Assembly: GCA_902777015.1 (NCBI GenBank)
Contig: CACYSA010000007.1
Coordinates: 1-44,450 of the forward strand
Direction: 5' to 3'
DNA: 44,450 nt
Source of the DNA: an uncultured Erysipelotrichaceae bacterium
Lineage (GTDB): Bacteria; Bacillota_I; Bacilli_A; RFN20; CAG-826
In this document: positions 34,517-42,860 of the stretch, piece by piece
Position numbering within the stretch: the first letter of the stretch is position 1
How the letters are laid out: the number at the start of each line of letters is the position of its first letter
Program-made: the position numbers and the translations under genes
Notes under the pieces: generated by a model
What the model was told of the DNA's origin: nothing
The model's database searches: none
The model's input: only the letters and a program-made list of their open reading frames with translations

Positions 34517-35683
34517 ATGAGACGTTATATTTTTGGTTCGATTCTTAGAAAGTTACCACTATTTATTGTTTTAACTGTTGTTCTCTGTTCTGTAGCGATA
34601 TTCTCTAGTAATGATGTGGGATTTATCGTTTCTCATCCTATTAGTAACCCTCAATATTCCTCAGGGCCAACTGACGCTGGATTCTTACCTTTGATTATTT
34701 TCTTCTTTGTCTTTATGACATTCTTACCACTATTCAGCATGAACTACCGCTACTCATTAGCTAAAGCCGACCTTTATAAACAGGCGCCATATAAGAAGAA
34801 AAGTATTAGATATGCTGAACACTTATCAACATTAATTATTGTTTTAATTGGTTTTACGTTAGCGTGCTTATTATTGGTGGGCTTGATTGCCTTTAGAAAT
34901 GGCTATGCCAAAGTTAATGCAAGCACTACTTCCAGTGACTATGTTTATGAAGTCATTACTTATAATTATGTCTACTACATACCGCTATATTTCCTCTCTG
35001 TTGTCTTAGGCACCGCGCAATATTTCATCTCTTATTTCTTAGTTTCTAGAAGTAACTGCGCTCGTAATTCAGTTTTAGTATTGATGACTGGTGAATTTGC
35101 CTTAATGGCCTTTATTACCGTTCTTGCTAGCTTTATGAACGCCACATCTAAAACTGCTTCGTTTACTTATTTATGCTTTACTGGTGCTTCTCCAGCTTTG
35201 CCTATTGTTACTCTTACAGAAATCTTTAACCGCGCGATTATTTATAACGAAAATTACTTCGCTTTATTGAATGAAGAAGCTGATTATATTTCAACTGGAG
35301 TGGTATTATTCTTACTCATTTCTAACTTCATTATTTATTTTACTGTAGCTATTCTTGGTGTCATTTCCTTTACAAAAGAGGCAGATCCGTCAGGAGAATT
35401 TGCAGGAAAGCCAAACACCAAAAAACCATATCAAGAGATAATTTTCCATGTCGGGTTCGGACTTTTAGGCACTTTTATCAGCGCTATGGTCTTAAGATTA
35501 AATATGCTTTCTTACTTCTTATTTCTTGTATTATTTTTAGCATCATATTATCCTTTATACGGGACATTAATCCGCAACTTCAAATTAAAGCCTTGGCAAA
35601 TAGGCATTATGGCGGGTGTCGTCCTGTTCGTTATTACCATTAGTGCAATCGATAATTGGACATATAACGTATACTTTTACTAA
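34517..35683 (+). CDS. ABC transporter permease of the GntR-ABC cassette
   Basis: A 388-residue membrane protein with about eight hydrophobic helices (about 12-30, 55-75, 95-117, 150-175, 182-205, 255-280, 310-335, 350-380) and no recognised motif. Position, spacing (1 nt after the ATPase stop, with AAAGGAGG upstream) and topology identify it as the partner permease. The sequence does not closely recall a named family, which is normal for this fast-evolving group. A stacked pair of hairpins ends the operon. Confidence 0.8.
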   Translation: MRRYIFGSILRKLPLFIVLTVVLCSVAIFSSNDVGFIVSHPISNPQYSSGPTDAGFLPLIIFFFVFMTFLPLFSMNYRYSLAKADLYKQAPYKKKSIRYAEHLSTLIIVLIGFTLACLLLVGLIAFRNGYAKVNASTTSSDYVYEVITYNYVYYIPLYFLSVVLGTAQYFISYFLVSRSNCARNSVLVLMTGEFALMAFITVLASFMNATSKTASFTYLCFTGASPALPIVTLTEIFNRAIIYNENYFALLNEEADYISTGVVLFLLISNFIIYFTVAILGVISFTKEADPSGEFAGKPNTKKPYQEIIFHVGFGLLGTFISAMVLRLNMLSYFLFLVLFLASYYPLYGTLIRNFKLKPWQIGIMAGVVLFVITISAIDNWTYNVYFY

Positions 35684-35720
35684 GAGTATTAAGGAACAAT
35701 CTTCTTATTAATACTAAAAA

Positions 35721-35781
35721 AAGCCAGTTGTGCTCCCTTTTGACTGGCTTAACCACTGCTTAATCGTAGTGGTTTTTATTT
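35721..35781 (+). terminator. Tandem terminator of the GntR-ABC operon
   Basis: Two adjoining hairpins: AAGCCAGT/ACTGGCTT (35721-35750) and AACCACT/AGTGGTT (35751-35774), the second followed by TTTATTTTATT. Confidence 0.8.
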
Positions 35782-35787
35782 TATTAA

Positions 35788-35820
35788 CTAAAAAGCCATC
35801 AGAAGGAGAGTGATGGCTTT
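35788..35820 (-). terminator. Terminator of the EAL gene
   Basis: Perfect 10-bp stem AAAGCCATCA/TGATGGCTTT (35792-35820) with a 9-nt loop, followed on the minus strand by TTAGTT. Convergent with the ABC operon terminators. Confidence 0.8.
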
Positions 35821-35839
35821 GGGGAGAAACTAGCTTCCA

Positions 35840-37762
35840 CTAGTTGGTGTGCGTTAAGAATTGACTCAATTCACCAATTGGAATTGGTCGAGAATATTTA
35901 AAGCCTTGTAAATATGAAGCGGACATATTAATGCAACGATTTTCATCGTTATTGCTTTCAACACCTTCATATAAAACTGAATAATCAAGGTCTTTAAACA
36001 TCGTGGCTAATTTACTAACAATTAATTTACTACGTGCGTTAATACCACTAGCGATGACCATGGAACGGTCAAATTTGATAATATCAAATGGCAATTCTAA
36101 AATACGTTCCATATTGCTATAGCCCGTACCAAAGTCATCGAGATAGAATTTAATACCTTGGTCATGTAGTTCTTCAATTTTGGCTTTAACGAAATAGAAA
36201 TCGTCTTCACTCTTTGATTCCGTAATCTCAATAGCGAGCTTATCACCACTGACGTTATTTCTTTTAAGGATTTCTTCGATATCTGTACAGAATCTTTCAT
36301 CTTTTAGTTCAATTATCGAAACATTAACGCTTATTCTTTTAAATTGATATCCATTAGTGACGAATTGGCTAATAGCCTGACAAGTTTTGTTTAAGATGAT
36401 TTTAGTTAAGGCATGGATATAACCATGTTGCTCCGCGAGAGGAATGAATTGGTCAGGATAGACGATACCATTTCTTGGTAAATCAAGGCGCATTAAAGCT
36501 TCTGCGGTATCAAATGCACCTGTTTCAATATTGAAGACAGGTTGACAATACGCTAAAACACGGGGATCATCTAAGTCGCATTTACTGTAGATATCTTCGA
36601 GTTCTTTAAGAATGTTTTCTCTTTTTCTAAAGTTTTCAATATCATCGCTATCAACACGATGCTTAGTGTTTTCAGGAATATAAGTATGAATAAAATTAAT
36701 GAATGACAAATATTCATTAGATTCACTTATTTCATCAATTGATTCACCATATACAATCTTATATGGGAGTTTAAATGTCTCATACTGTTCTTCAAATGCT
36801 TTTAAGATTGTATTCATCCATTGGATGTAATCAGGATTAGAATCCTTTCTTCCTAATAGGACAAGTTGTCCATTATTGATTTGAAATAAAACACCATTAC
36901 GGAACAATTCTTTAGTGAATTTAATTGTTTGTGCTTTTACTTCATCTGGCATCGATTTACCTTCACCAACGAAATTAGGTAATAGTAATGACATGAAAAT
37001 AAATTCTTTTTTATTGTCATAGAGGTTTTTAACCATTTGTTCTAATGAATTAGAATTAAGCGTTCCTAAGTTAATATCCATCGGATTAGCGTGAACAATA
37101 TAAAGCATACCGATAACAGGTAAAGCAAATGTCAATGTTGTTAATGAATCTTGATTAATAATCAACTGCCCAATACGAATGATAACCGATAAGGCAACGA
37201 TACTATAAAAGCCATTAGCGACACGTTGATGGACTAACTTTCTTCCGGTTATTAATAAATAGGTAATATAAACAAAATAAACAAAATAACCGATGGTAAA
37301 GATGTCAAAGCCCTCTCTCACTTCTTTTGTTTCTCTATCAATAGAGAAGCCAATGCCAGTCAAAGTAAAGACAATGTCCGCAATTGTGAAAGCAGCAAAT
37401 AAAATAGCCGAGATTATCGCCACTCTTCTTGACTTACTATGTTCCATGTTAGTGATAACAGAAATATATAAAGTGAATAAAAATAGCACCTGGAATAACA
37501 GTGTTTGATAAAGAAGTCTTAATGAATATAATAAACCGTTTACACCATCAAGCTTTGCATTCACTACTTGATGGAAACCAACGTGAAGAATAGAAGCAGT
37601 AAAAACTAATCCGACGATGACAAAGAAGATCTTAGCGGCTCTTTTATGAGCGACATAAGAGGTCGCTAACAAAATAAAAACGACGATACAAATGCCGATT
37701 GTCGCGACATCGCCCATTCGTGTATAATTCTCAATAAAATGCTCTGACGTAAAGATAGGCAT
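35840..37762 (-). CDS. Membrane-bound EAL-domain c-di-GMP phosphodiesterase
   Basis: A 640-residue protein. About seven or eight membrane helices fill residues 18-225 and resemble 7TM sensor modules. Residues about 240-365 look like a GGDEF domain without its signature (NNGQL where GGDEF is expected), so probably a regulatory remnant. The EAL domain (about 385-635) has all catalytic residues: EAL (Glu421), Asn480, Glu512, Asp542/Asp543 in DDFGTGYS, Lys563, Glu602 in YEGVES and Gln619. It should hydrolyse c-di-GMP to pGpG. GGGAG precedes the start. It is the natural counterpart of the cyclase at 27538-28959. Confidence 0.92.
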   Translation of the reverse strand: MPIFTSEHFIENYTRMGDVATIGICIVVFILLATSYVAHKRAAKIFFVIVGLVFTASILHVGFHQVVNAKLDGVNGLLYSLRLLYQTLLFQVLFLFTLYISVITNMEHSKSRRVAIISAILFAAFTIADIVFTLTGIGFSIDRETKEVREGFDIFTIGYFVYFVYITYLLITGRKLVHQRVANGFYSIVALSVIIRIGQLIINQDSLTTLTFALPVIGMLYIVHANPMDINLGTLNSNSLEQMVKNLYDNKKEFIFMSLLLPNFVGEGKSMPDEVKAQTIKFTKELFRNGVLFQINNGQLVLLGRKDSNPDYIQWMNTILKAFEEQYETFKLPYKIVYGESIDEISESNEYLSFINFIHTYIPENTKHRVDSDDIENFRKRENILKELEDIYSKCDLDDPRVLAYCQPVFNIETGAFDTAEALMRLDLPRNGIVYPDQFIPLAEQHGYIHALTKIILNKTCQAISQFVTNGYQFKRISVNVSIIELKDERFCTDIEEILKRNNVSGDKLAIEITESKSEDDFYFVKAKIEELHDQGIKFYLDDFGTGYSNMERILELPFDIIKFDRSMVIASGINARSKLIVSKLATMFKDLDYSVLYEGVESNNDENRCINMSASYLQGFKYSRPIPIGELSQFLTHTN

Positions 37763-37885
37763 TCTAATTTCTCCCTTTTAAACTAGTAAACCTTACTCGC
37801 CAAAAAAAGTTTTATTTCTCTTATATGATAGAGACAGCTTTTTATCTACTTAATTAATAGCACTTTTATAAGCGTAATAAAATAT

Positions 37886-37910
37886 TTTTTTCGCAAAAAG
37901 TTGAATATTT
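37886..37910. promoter_or_regulatory. Sequence element shared with the diguanylate cyclase upstream region (copy 2)
   Basis: Six T, CGC, then AAAAAGTTGAATATTT on the plus strand, 124 bp before the EAL gene start. It matches the element at 29051-29075 at 22 of 25 positions or better. It lies between the EAL gene and the terminator of the DUF3592-like gene. Confidence 0.45.
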
Positions 37911-37938
37911 GGTTGAATAGAATTCCACTCTTTTATAA

Positions 37939-37968
37939 ATAAAAAGACATTTATGTTGATTAAATGTC
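37939..37968 (-). terminator. Terminator of the DUF3592-like gene
   Basis: On the minus strand GACATTTA (37961-37968) pairs with TAAATGTC (37946-37953), loop of 7, followed by TTTTTATTT. Confidence 0.85.
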
Positions 37969-37979
37969 ACTTTTTAGTA

Positions 37980-38555
37980 TTAAATATCAGAATCTTTAAT
38001 TTGTACGGGATTATCGATATCAAAATAGCAATCATCTTGATAAACTAAACACTCGTATCTTTCGCCTTCTTTAATATCTTCAAAGCGATAAGCATTAAAG
38101 TATAGACTTAAGATATGTTTTTCTCCTGATTGACCTTGATATTCTAATTCAACAGAATATTTGGGCATATGACGACGGTAGTAGATATGTCTCACCACTT
38201 TTTTAACTAAACAAGTAGATTTGATACCTTTAGCCTTTACTTCGTTACTTCTTCTACCGTTTATTATGTTCCAAATACCAATCCCAATACAAAATGCTGA
38301 AATTGGTAGTAAGAATAATAAAGGAGCGAGAAATAGACCACTAGAGAAGAAGTCTTTATTAGATGAACGCTCGTAATAATAATAGCCATTTCCACCAACG
38401 AGCACTGGATCGAGATCATCTTCTTTAGGCGGCATTGATTGTTCTTTGATAAAGAAATAAATAAAAATAGCGGCGAGTATTCCAATGAATAATGCACCGA
38501 GTACAATCATGATAATGCCTGCGTTTACGCTACTTTGACGACGAATTCTTTGCAT
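37980..38555 (-). CDS. DUF3592-like membrane protein
   Basis: A 191-residue protein with two membrane helices (about 12-36 and 72-96) around an extracellular loop containing a run of Tyr residues, and a C-terminal cytoplasmic beta-rich part (about 105-185) with YSVELEYQGQSGEKH and YECLVYQDDCYFDI. This two-helix plus beta-domain layout matches DUF3592-type proteins. Function unknown. No strong ribosome binding site precedes the ATG at 38553-38555. It sits alone between the EAL and PlsC genes. Confidence 0.65.
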   Translation of the reverse strand: MQRIRRQSSVNAGIIMIVLGALFIGILAAIFIYFFIKEQSMPPKEDDLDPVLVGGNGYYYYERSSNKDFFSSGLFLAPLLFLLPISAFCIGIGIWNIINGRRSNEVKAKGIKSTCLVKKVVRHIYYRRHMPKYSVELEYQGQSGEKHILSLYFNAYRFEDIKEGERYECLVYQDDCYFDIDNPVQIKDSDI

Positions 38556-38635
38556 AATAATTACCGATATTTAATTATCAATATTTTTTAGGTAATTACA
38601 ACAAAAAATTATATTTTTTATTTATAAATAATCTA

Positions 38636-39463
38636 TCAGTCTATTTTCTTAGAATTATGATAAATCGGTGGATAGATATTATCGTTATTAAAACCCGCTA
38701 AACGGCATATTTCTTGATGGACTCTTATGGTCAAATCATCAACTTGTTTAGCTTTATCCAAATTCTTATCAGCGTAGATTGGTTCACCAATATTTAATGT
38801 TAATGCAGCGGGTTGCTTAAATAGATGTTTTCTAATCCAACTTGGTTTTCGATATGAAAAAGCCATTGGGATAATTGGTTTATCATTTTTAATCGCTAAA
38901 GAAGCAGCGCCATTTTTAAATGGGCGGATTGGAGTGTAATATTCCCACATACTTCCTTCAGCGTAAATATGCAATATATTGCCTTCTTTTAATATCTTTT
39001 TTAAAGAATTAGAGAAAGCCACTGTGGCTTCATTATCGTTTAATGGAATTGGTATTCCTCCCACCATTCTTACTAATGGCCCACTTTCGCCGTTGACGTT
39101 TTTATCCCAGGCTAATAAATATGGCCATCTATAGCGATGAATAGCTTTCATAATGCATATATAGTCCCACATATGCACGTGATTAGCGACAGTAATTGCC
39201 CCATTTCTTATTAAATGTTTATTTCTTTTTAGATTCTTTTTGCCTTTTATTCTTATTCCCATTTTGAAAAATGTCAGAATTGGGAATACTAAAATGACTA
39301 AAAGTAATCTAACCCAAAACCTTTTGAAAGCGAATCCTTTTGAATAATCGACATATGGATAATCCTTATCAAAGATAAAGCCACGATCCATATTTACTTT
39401 TAAATAATGCTGACTAGTATCTTCTGGATAAGGATATTTATTATTTGTATTAGGAATAAACAT
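38636..39463 (-). CDS. plsC: 1-acyl-sn-glycerol-3-phosphate acyltransferase (PlsC-like)
   Basis: A 275-residue acyltransferase of the PlsC fold. The catalytic HX4D motif is in NHVHMWD (about 92-98), followed by the glycerol-phosphate-binding EGSMWEYYTP (about 159-168) and a proline-containing IIPMAFSYR block. One membrane-associated hydrophobic helix lies at about 52-70. The family converts lysophosphatidic acid to phosphatidic acid at the inner face of the membrane. About 45 N-terminal residues precede the helix, more than in many PlsC proteins. It may draw on fatty acids handled by the DegV protein (inference). Confidence 0.88.
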   Translation of the reverse strand: MFIPNTNNKYPYPEDTSQHYLKVNMDRGFIFDKDYPYVDYSKGFAFKRFWVRLLLVILVFPILTFFKMGIRIKGKKNLKRNKHLIRNGAITVANHVHMWDYICIMKAIHRYRWPYLLAWDKNVNGESGPLVRMVGGIPIPLNDNEATVAFSNSLKKILKEGNILHIYAEGSMWEYYTPIRPFKNGAASLAIKNDKPIIPMAFSYRKPSWIRKHLFKQPAALTLNIGEPIYADKNLDKAKQVDDLTIRVHQEICRLAGFNNDNIYPPIYHNSKKID

Positions 39464-39596
39464 ATCTTCTTTATTTTATATCTTAGGTAGTAATAGATAA
39501 ATAATTGCTTTGTATAATGAACGAAAAAGTGTAAAATATCGTTAAGTCTTCTAAAAATATAAAAATTTTAATTTTTAATGATTTTTTCTATCAAAA

Positions 39597-39624
39597 ATTG
39601 TTTATTAGAAGCGAAAATTATAAT
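39597..39624 (+). promoter_or_regulatory. Promoter of the Hc1-like gene
   Basis: A perfect TATAAT (39619-39624) with ATTGTT (39597-39602, 16-bp spacing) or TTGTTT (15-bp spacing) upstream. The leader would be about 23 nt and contains GAGAAAGG. The rest of the 190-bp gap to plsC is A/T-rich without genes. Confidence 0.5.
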
Positions 39625-39653
39625 AAATTATTAGAGAAAGGTTGGTTATAGCT

Positions 39654-39824
39654 ATGTCTACAGTTGAACAAATTAAAGCTGCATACGAAGCTTTCGTCGA
39701 AGAAAACGAAAAATTCGTTGAAAAAGGCAATAAAGCTGCTGGTGGCCGCGCTCGTAAAGCCTTAATGGAACTTGCAAAATTAGCAAAAGTTCGCCGCGCT
39801 GAAATCCTTGAAGAAAAGAAATAG
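39654..39824 (+). CDS. Hc1-like histone H1 family nucleoid protein
   Basis: A 56-residue basic helical protein. The segment KGNKAAGGRARKALMELAKLAKVRRAEI matches in plan the conserved part of the chlamydial histone-like Hc1 family (a KGNKAA element, then Arg/Lys-rich helix). The N-terminal STVEQIKAAYEAFVEENEKF is a second amphipathic helix with more acidic residues. It probably binds DNA and shapes the nucleoid; expression and effect are unknown. The ATG at 39654 is preferred over an upstream TTG. It has its own promoter and a bidirectional terminator shared with cstA. Confidence 0.75.
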   Translation: MSTVEQIKAAYEAFVEENEKFVEKGNKAAGGRARKALMELAKLAKVRRAEILEEKK

Positions 39825-39842
39825 TTCTTTAATTAGGAAGAT

Positions 39843-39878
39843 AAAACGAATGGTTGATGCCATTCGTTTTTATTTTTT
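39843..39878. terminator. Bidirectional terminator between Hc1-like and cstA genes
   Basis: Perfect 10-bp stem AAAACGAATG/CATTCGTTTT (39843-39870) with an 8-nt loop, followed by TATTTTTT on the plus strand and preceded by an A-rich stretch. It overlaps the cstA stop codon. Confidence 0.8.
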
Positions 39879-41447
39879 CTTACGTCTTCTTTTAAAGAAT
39901 CTTTTCCATCTGCTCTCTTTAACTTCTTTTTTATTTGGAGCTGGAGCAACTTGTTCTGTTACTAATGGTTCTTCTTCATCTATTACTGTGCCTTTTCTAA
40001 TAAAGAGCATGACTAAATAGAAGATAAATATCGCTGAAGTCACACTAATACCGATGATATTAGCAAGATAATATGGAATAAATCGACCAAGCGCTAAATT
40101 AGGTTCTGCTAGTATGTAGATAACTATAACTGCGGTCATAAATATCGCCGGTATCCCTGTAAATAATGACTTATATTTATTAGTCCCGTGCTTTAATAAA
40201 TAAATCGTTGAGACCCATAAAGAAGCGGCCGCTAGAGCTTGATTAGACCAAGCAAACCACCGCCATAAGATGTTAAAGTTAGCGGCATCAGCGAAGTTCC
40301 AAATGCTGATTGCAATCACTAAACCAAATAAAGGTAATGTTAAGATAATACGTGTACGTATCTTTTTTTGATTGATATGGAAGGCTTCCGCCACAATTAA
40401 TCGACAACTTCGTAAAGCGGTATCACCACTTGTAATTGGGCATATTACAACACCAACAATGGCTAAGACTGTACCAATTGGCCCTAAAACACCTTTGGAT
40501 ATTTCATTAACGGAATTAGAACTACCACCGATAGCGCTTAAAGCGGACCAACCTTCTTGTGTATCAACTCTAAAAAACGCCATAGCAGCGGCTGCCCAAA
40601 TTAAAGCGATTATACCTTCTGCTACCATTGCTCCATAAAATATTTGACGTCCTTCTTTTTCGCTTTTGATGCATTTTGCAATCATTGGTGATTGAGTAGC
40701 GTGGAAACCACTGACCGCACCACAAGCGACAGTCGTCATCATAAATGGCCACCAAGGAAGACTACCGTTAGCGTTAGAAAAATCTTTGAGATGGCCGATT
40801 AATTCTAACATTGGATAGCTATTGGAATTAGCCATAATACCAACGATAACCGCTACCGCCATCACGATAAGAATAATGCCAAATAATGGATAGATTTTAC
40901 CAATGACTTTATCGATTGGAACGATTGTACTAATAAAGTAATAGACGAGAATGATAATCATCCAAATCCAGGCTTTAACATTACCACCTGTTAAGGATTC
41001 TAATAATGTTGAAGGTGAAACAACAAAGACAGCGGTGACTAGAATTAATAACACTACTGAGAATAGTCTCATGATGTGTTCAAATGCTTTGCCAGCGTAT
41101 TTACCCGCTAATTTAACAATTGAATTACCATTATTTCTAGAGGAGATCATGCCCGAGAAATAATCATGCACTGCTCCACCTAAAATACAGCCAATGACAA
41201 TCCAAACGAAAACGATTGGACCAAATAAGGCACCACTAATAGCGCCAAATATTGGACCTGTACCAGCAATATTTAATAGTTCAATAAGAAACGCTTTCCA
41301 TTTTGGTAATGGCGTAATATCCACACCATCCGGATTAGCAATAGCGGGTGTTTTTCTATCATCAGTAGCAAAAACTCTTTCCGTGACACGACTATAGACG
41401 AAGTAGCCACCGATTAATAACGCTAGAGCAATAAAAAACGTCACCAT
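39870..41447 (-). CDS. cstA: CstA family carbon-starvation transporter
   Basis: A 525-residue polytopic protein with the CstA hallmarks GPIFGAISGALFGPIVF, GGAVHDYFSGMISSRNNG and GFHATQSPMIAKCIKSE. About 14 membrane helices; the C-terminus is a short polar tail rich in Arg and Lys. It is shorter than the about 700-residue E. coli CstA, as is usual for the Bacillota form. Members have been linked to uptake of peptides or pyruvate. TATAAT on the minus strand lies about 25 bp upstream of the start. It may supply substrates to PepC (inference). Confidence 0.93.
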   Translation of the reverse strand: MVTFFIALALLIGGYFVYSRVTERVFATDDRKTPAIANPDGVDITPLPKWKAFLIELLNIAGTGPIFGAISGALFGPIVFVWIVIGCILGGAVHDYFSGMISSRNNGNSIVKLAGKYAGKAFEHIMRLFSVVLLILVTAVFVVSPSTLLESLTGGNVKAWIWMIIILVYYFISTIVPIDKVIGKIYPLFGIILIVMAVAVIVGIMANSNSYPMLELIGHLKDFSNANGSLPWWPFMMTTVACGAVSGFHATQSPMIAKCIKSEKEGRQIFYGAMVAEGIIALIWAAAAMAFFRVDTQEGWSALSAIGGSSNSVNEISKGVLGPIGTVLAIVGVVICPITSGDTALRSCRLIVAEAFHINQKKIRTRIILTLPLFGLVIAISIWNFADAANFNILWRWFAWSNQALAAASLWVSTIYLLKHGTNKYKSLFTGIPAIFMTAVIVIYILAEPNLALGRFIPYYLANIIGISVTSAIFIFYLVMLFIRKGTVIDEEEPLVTEQVAPAPNKKEVKESRWKRFFKRRRKKK

Positions 41448-41506
41448 AATGAAATAATTCCCTTTTCGAATATTATATTAACACGCTATTTGTCACAAAA
41501 GTGCCA

Positions 41507-41534
41507 CAAAAAAACTCACAATTTAGTGAGTTTT
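41507..41534 (-). terminator. Terminator of the STAS gene
   Basis: On the minus strand AAAACTCAC (41526-41534) pairs with GTGAGTTTT (41511-41519), loop of 6, followed by a T tract; 5 nt past the STAS stop. Confidence 0.85.
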
Positions 41535-41539
41535 AAATA

Positions 41540-41842
41540 TTATTTTTTCTCGATATTGAGTATCTTAGTAAAGCCAGTTAATTCCAGCACATCCATAACT
41601 GAAGGACTAGCGTTAATGATTGTCATTTCATTATCGGTACTAAGATGCTTCCTAGCGGCTAAAAATATTCTTAATCCCGCACTTGAAACATAGGTGCATT
41701 GATCTAAATCTAAAATCAAATTATCAACTTTGTTGATATCCGCTTTTAAAGAGGACTCTAAAATTGGACTGGTAACACTATCGACTTCGCCGATGATTTG
41801 TACTGTCAATGTTCTTTTATCAATCGATTTTTTGATTTCCAT
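41540..41842 (-). CDS. STAS domain protein (anti-sigma factor antagonist type)
   Basis: A 100-residue single STAS domain. The segment LILDLDQCTYVSSAGLRIFL holds the loop with the serine (Ser54, possibly Ser53) that is phosphorylated in SpoIIAA/RsbV-type proteins. N-terminal TVQIIGEVDSVTSPILE is typical. It would bind an anti-sigma kinase when unphosphorylated and so release a sigma factor. No RsbW-like kinase, phosphatase or sigma gene is in the window, so it is an orphan. It lies 40 bp past the K+ channel gene and may be co-transcribed with it. Confidence 0.87.
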   Translation of the reverse strand: MEIKKSIDKRTLTVQIIGEVDSVTSPILESSLKADINKVDNLILDLDQCTYVSSAGLRIFLAARKHLSTDNEMTIINASPSVMDVLELTGFTKILNIEKK

Positions 41843-41882
41843 ATGCTTGATTATTTTAATAATTTATCGCTAAATGTCAAAG

Positions 41883-42719
41883 CTATTTTTCTTCATCATT
41901 AACTATGTTAGCTTGCTCTTGATTATCTTTCTCTTTGTTTTCCAAATCTTGGATGCGTTTTTCAATATCGACAATATTAGCGTAATATTCTTTGTCTTTT
42001 GCTTCTTTTTCACGATATTTAGATAATTCTTTAACGAATGCCGCGGCGATAAAACCAGATGGTAAAGCGAAAATAATAACACCAACGATAGATGTGATCA
42101 TCGCCACTACTCGACCAGCGATTGATGTCGGAATAATATCACCATACCCGACAGTAACCATTGTGACTACTGACCAATATACCGCATCAAAGAATGTTGG
42201 GAATGTATCTGGTTCAACGTTAAAAATCACTAAAGCAGAGAATAACATATAAACGACTAAAATGAAGAAAATAGACATTAAGACATAGCCATAATTTTTA
42301 AGAACATTAGTTAAAATCATAATCGATTTTGAGTAGCGGATAAACTTCAAAAATCTTAATGTATAAACCAAACGTAAAAGCATGGCAAATCTTAAGCCTA
42401 ATCCGAAATCTGTGAATAGAGGTAAGATACAAATTATATCGATAATAGCAAAGAAAGTTACTGGGTAGATTAAGAAAGATAATTTGCCTTTTTTAATTCT
42501 AAAATCAGCGGTTAACCATCTTAATAAATAGTCGATAATAAAGATGGTAACGACGACAATATCGGTATATTTAAAAACTTTATATTTTTCATGGAACGCT
42601 AATGGTAATAGACCCATGATGATAACGATAATCATCACCACATCATAAACGCGGCACCATATAGATGAACCTGTCCAAATATTGATAATATCGCTAATTT
42701 TCTTTCTGAAATTGTACAT
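41883..42719 (-). CDS. Voltage-gated-type potassium channel subunit
   Basis: A 278-residue six-helix channel subunit. Helices S1-S4 occupy about 22-128; S4 is marked by Arg110, Arg116, Arg122 and nearby basic residues. S5 is about 143-167, the pore helix about 172-188, the selectivity filter TVGYGD at 189-194, and S6 about 203-228. A C-terminal coiled coil (about 230-270, rich in Glu, Lys and Gln) probably assembles the tetramer. It should conduct K+ and set membrane potential. The filter is canonical. Confidence 0.93.
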   Translation of the reverse strand: MYNFRKKISDIINIWTGSSIWCRVYDVVMIIVIIMGLLPLAFHEKYKVFKYTDIVVVTIFIIDYLLRWLTADFRIKKGKLSFLIYPVTFFAIIDIICILPLFTDFGLGLRFAMLLRLVYTLRFLKFIRYSKSIMILTNVLKNYGYVLMSIFFILVVYMLFSALVIFNVEPDTFPTFFDAVYWSVVTMVTVGYGDIIPTSIAGRVVAMITSIVGVIIFALPSGFIAAAFVKELSKYREKEAKDKEYYANIVDIEKRIQDLENKEKDNQEQANIVNDEEK

Positions 42720-42860
42720 AACGTTATTATTTTATAATAGTAGATTTTTAAATTCAAAGGATGAGATAAAAAGACCTTTTATCCTAGTTATTATTTTTCA
42801 CGTTGTTTAGTAATGAATATGAAAAAATATTTGATTACTATGCAAAATAATTAGTCAGCT

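Noticed and set aside
42763..42786. Hairpin GATAAAA/TTTTATC as terminator of the 42861-44036 lipoprotein gene
   Set aside because: The stem is all weak pairs and no T tract follows on the minus strand, so it was not listed as a terminator.
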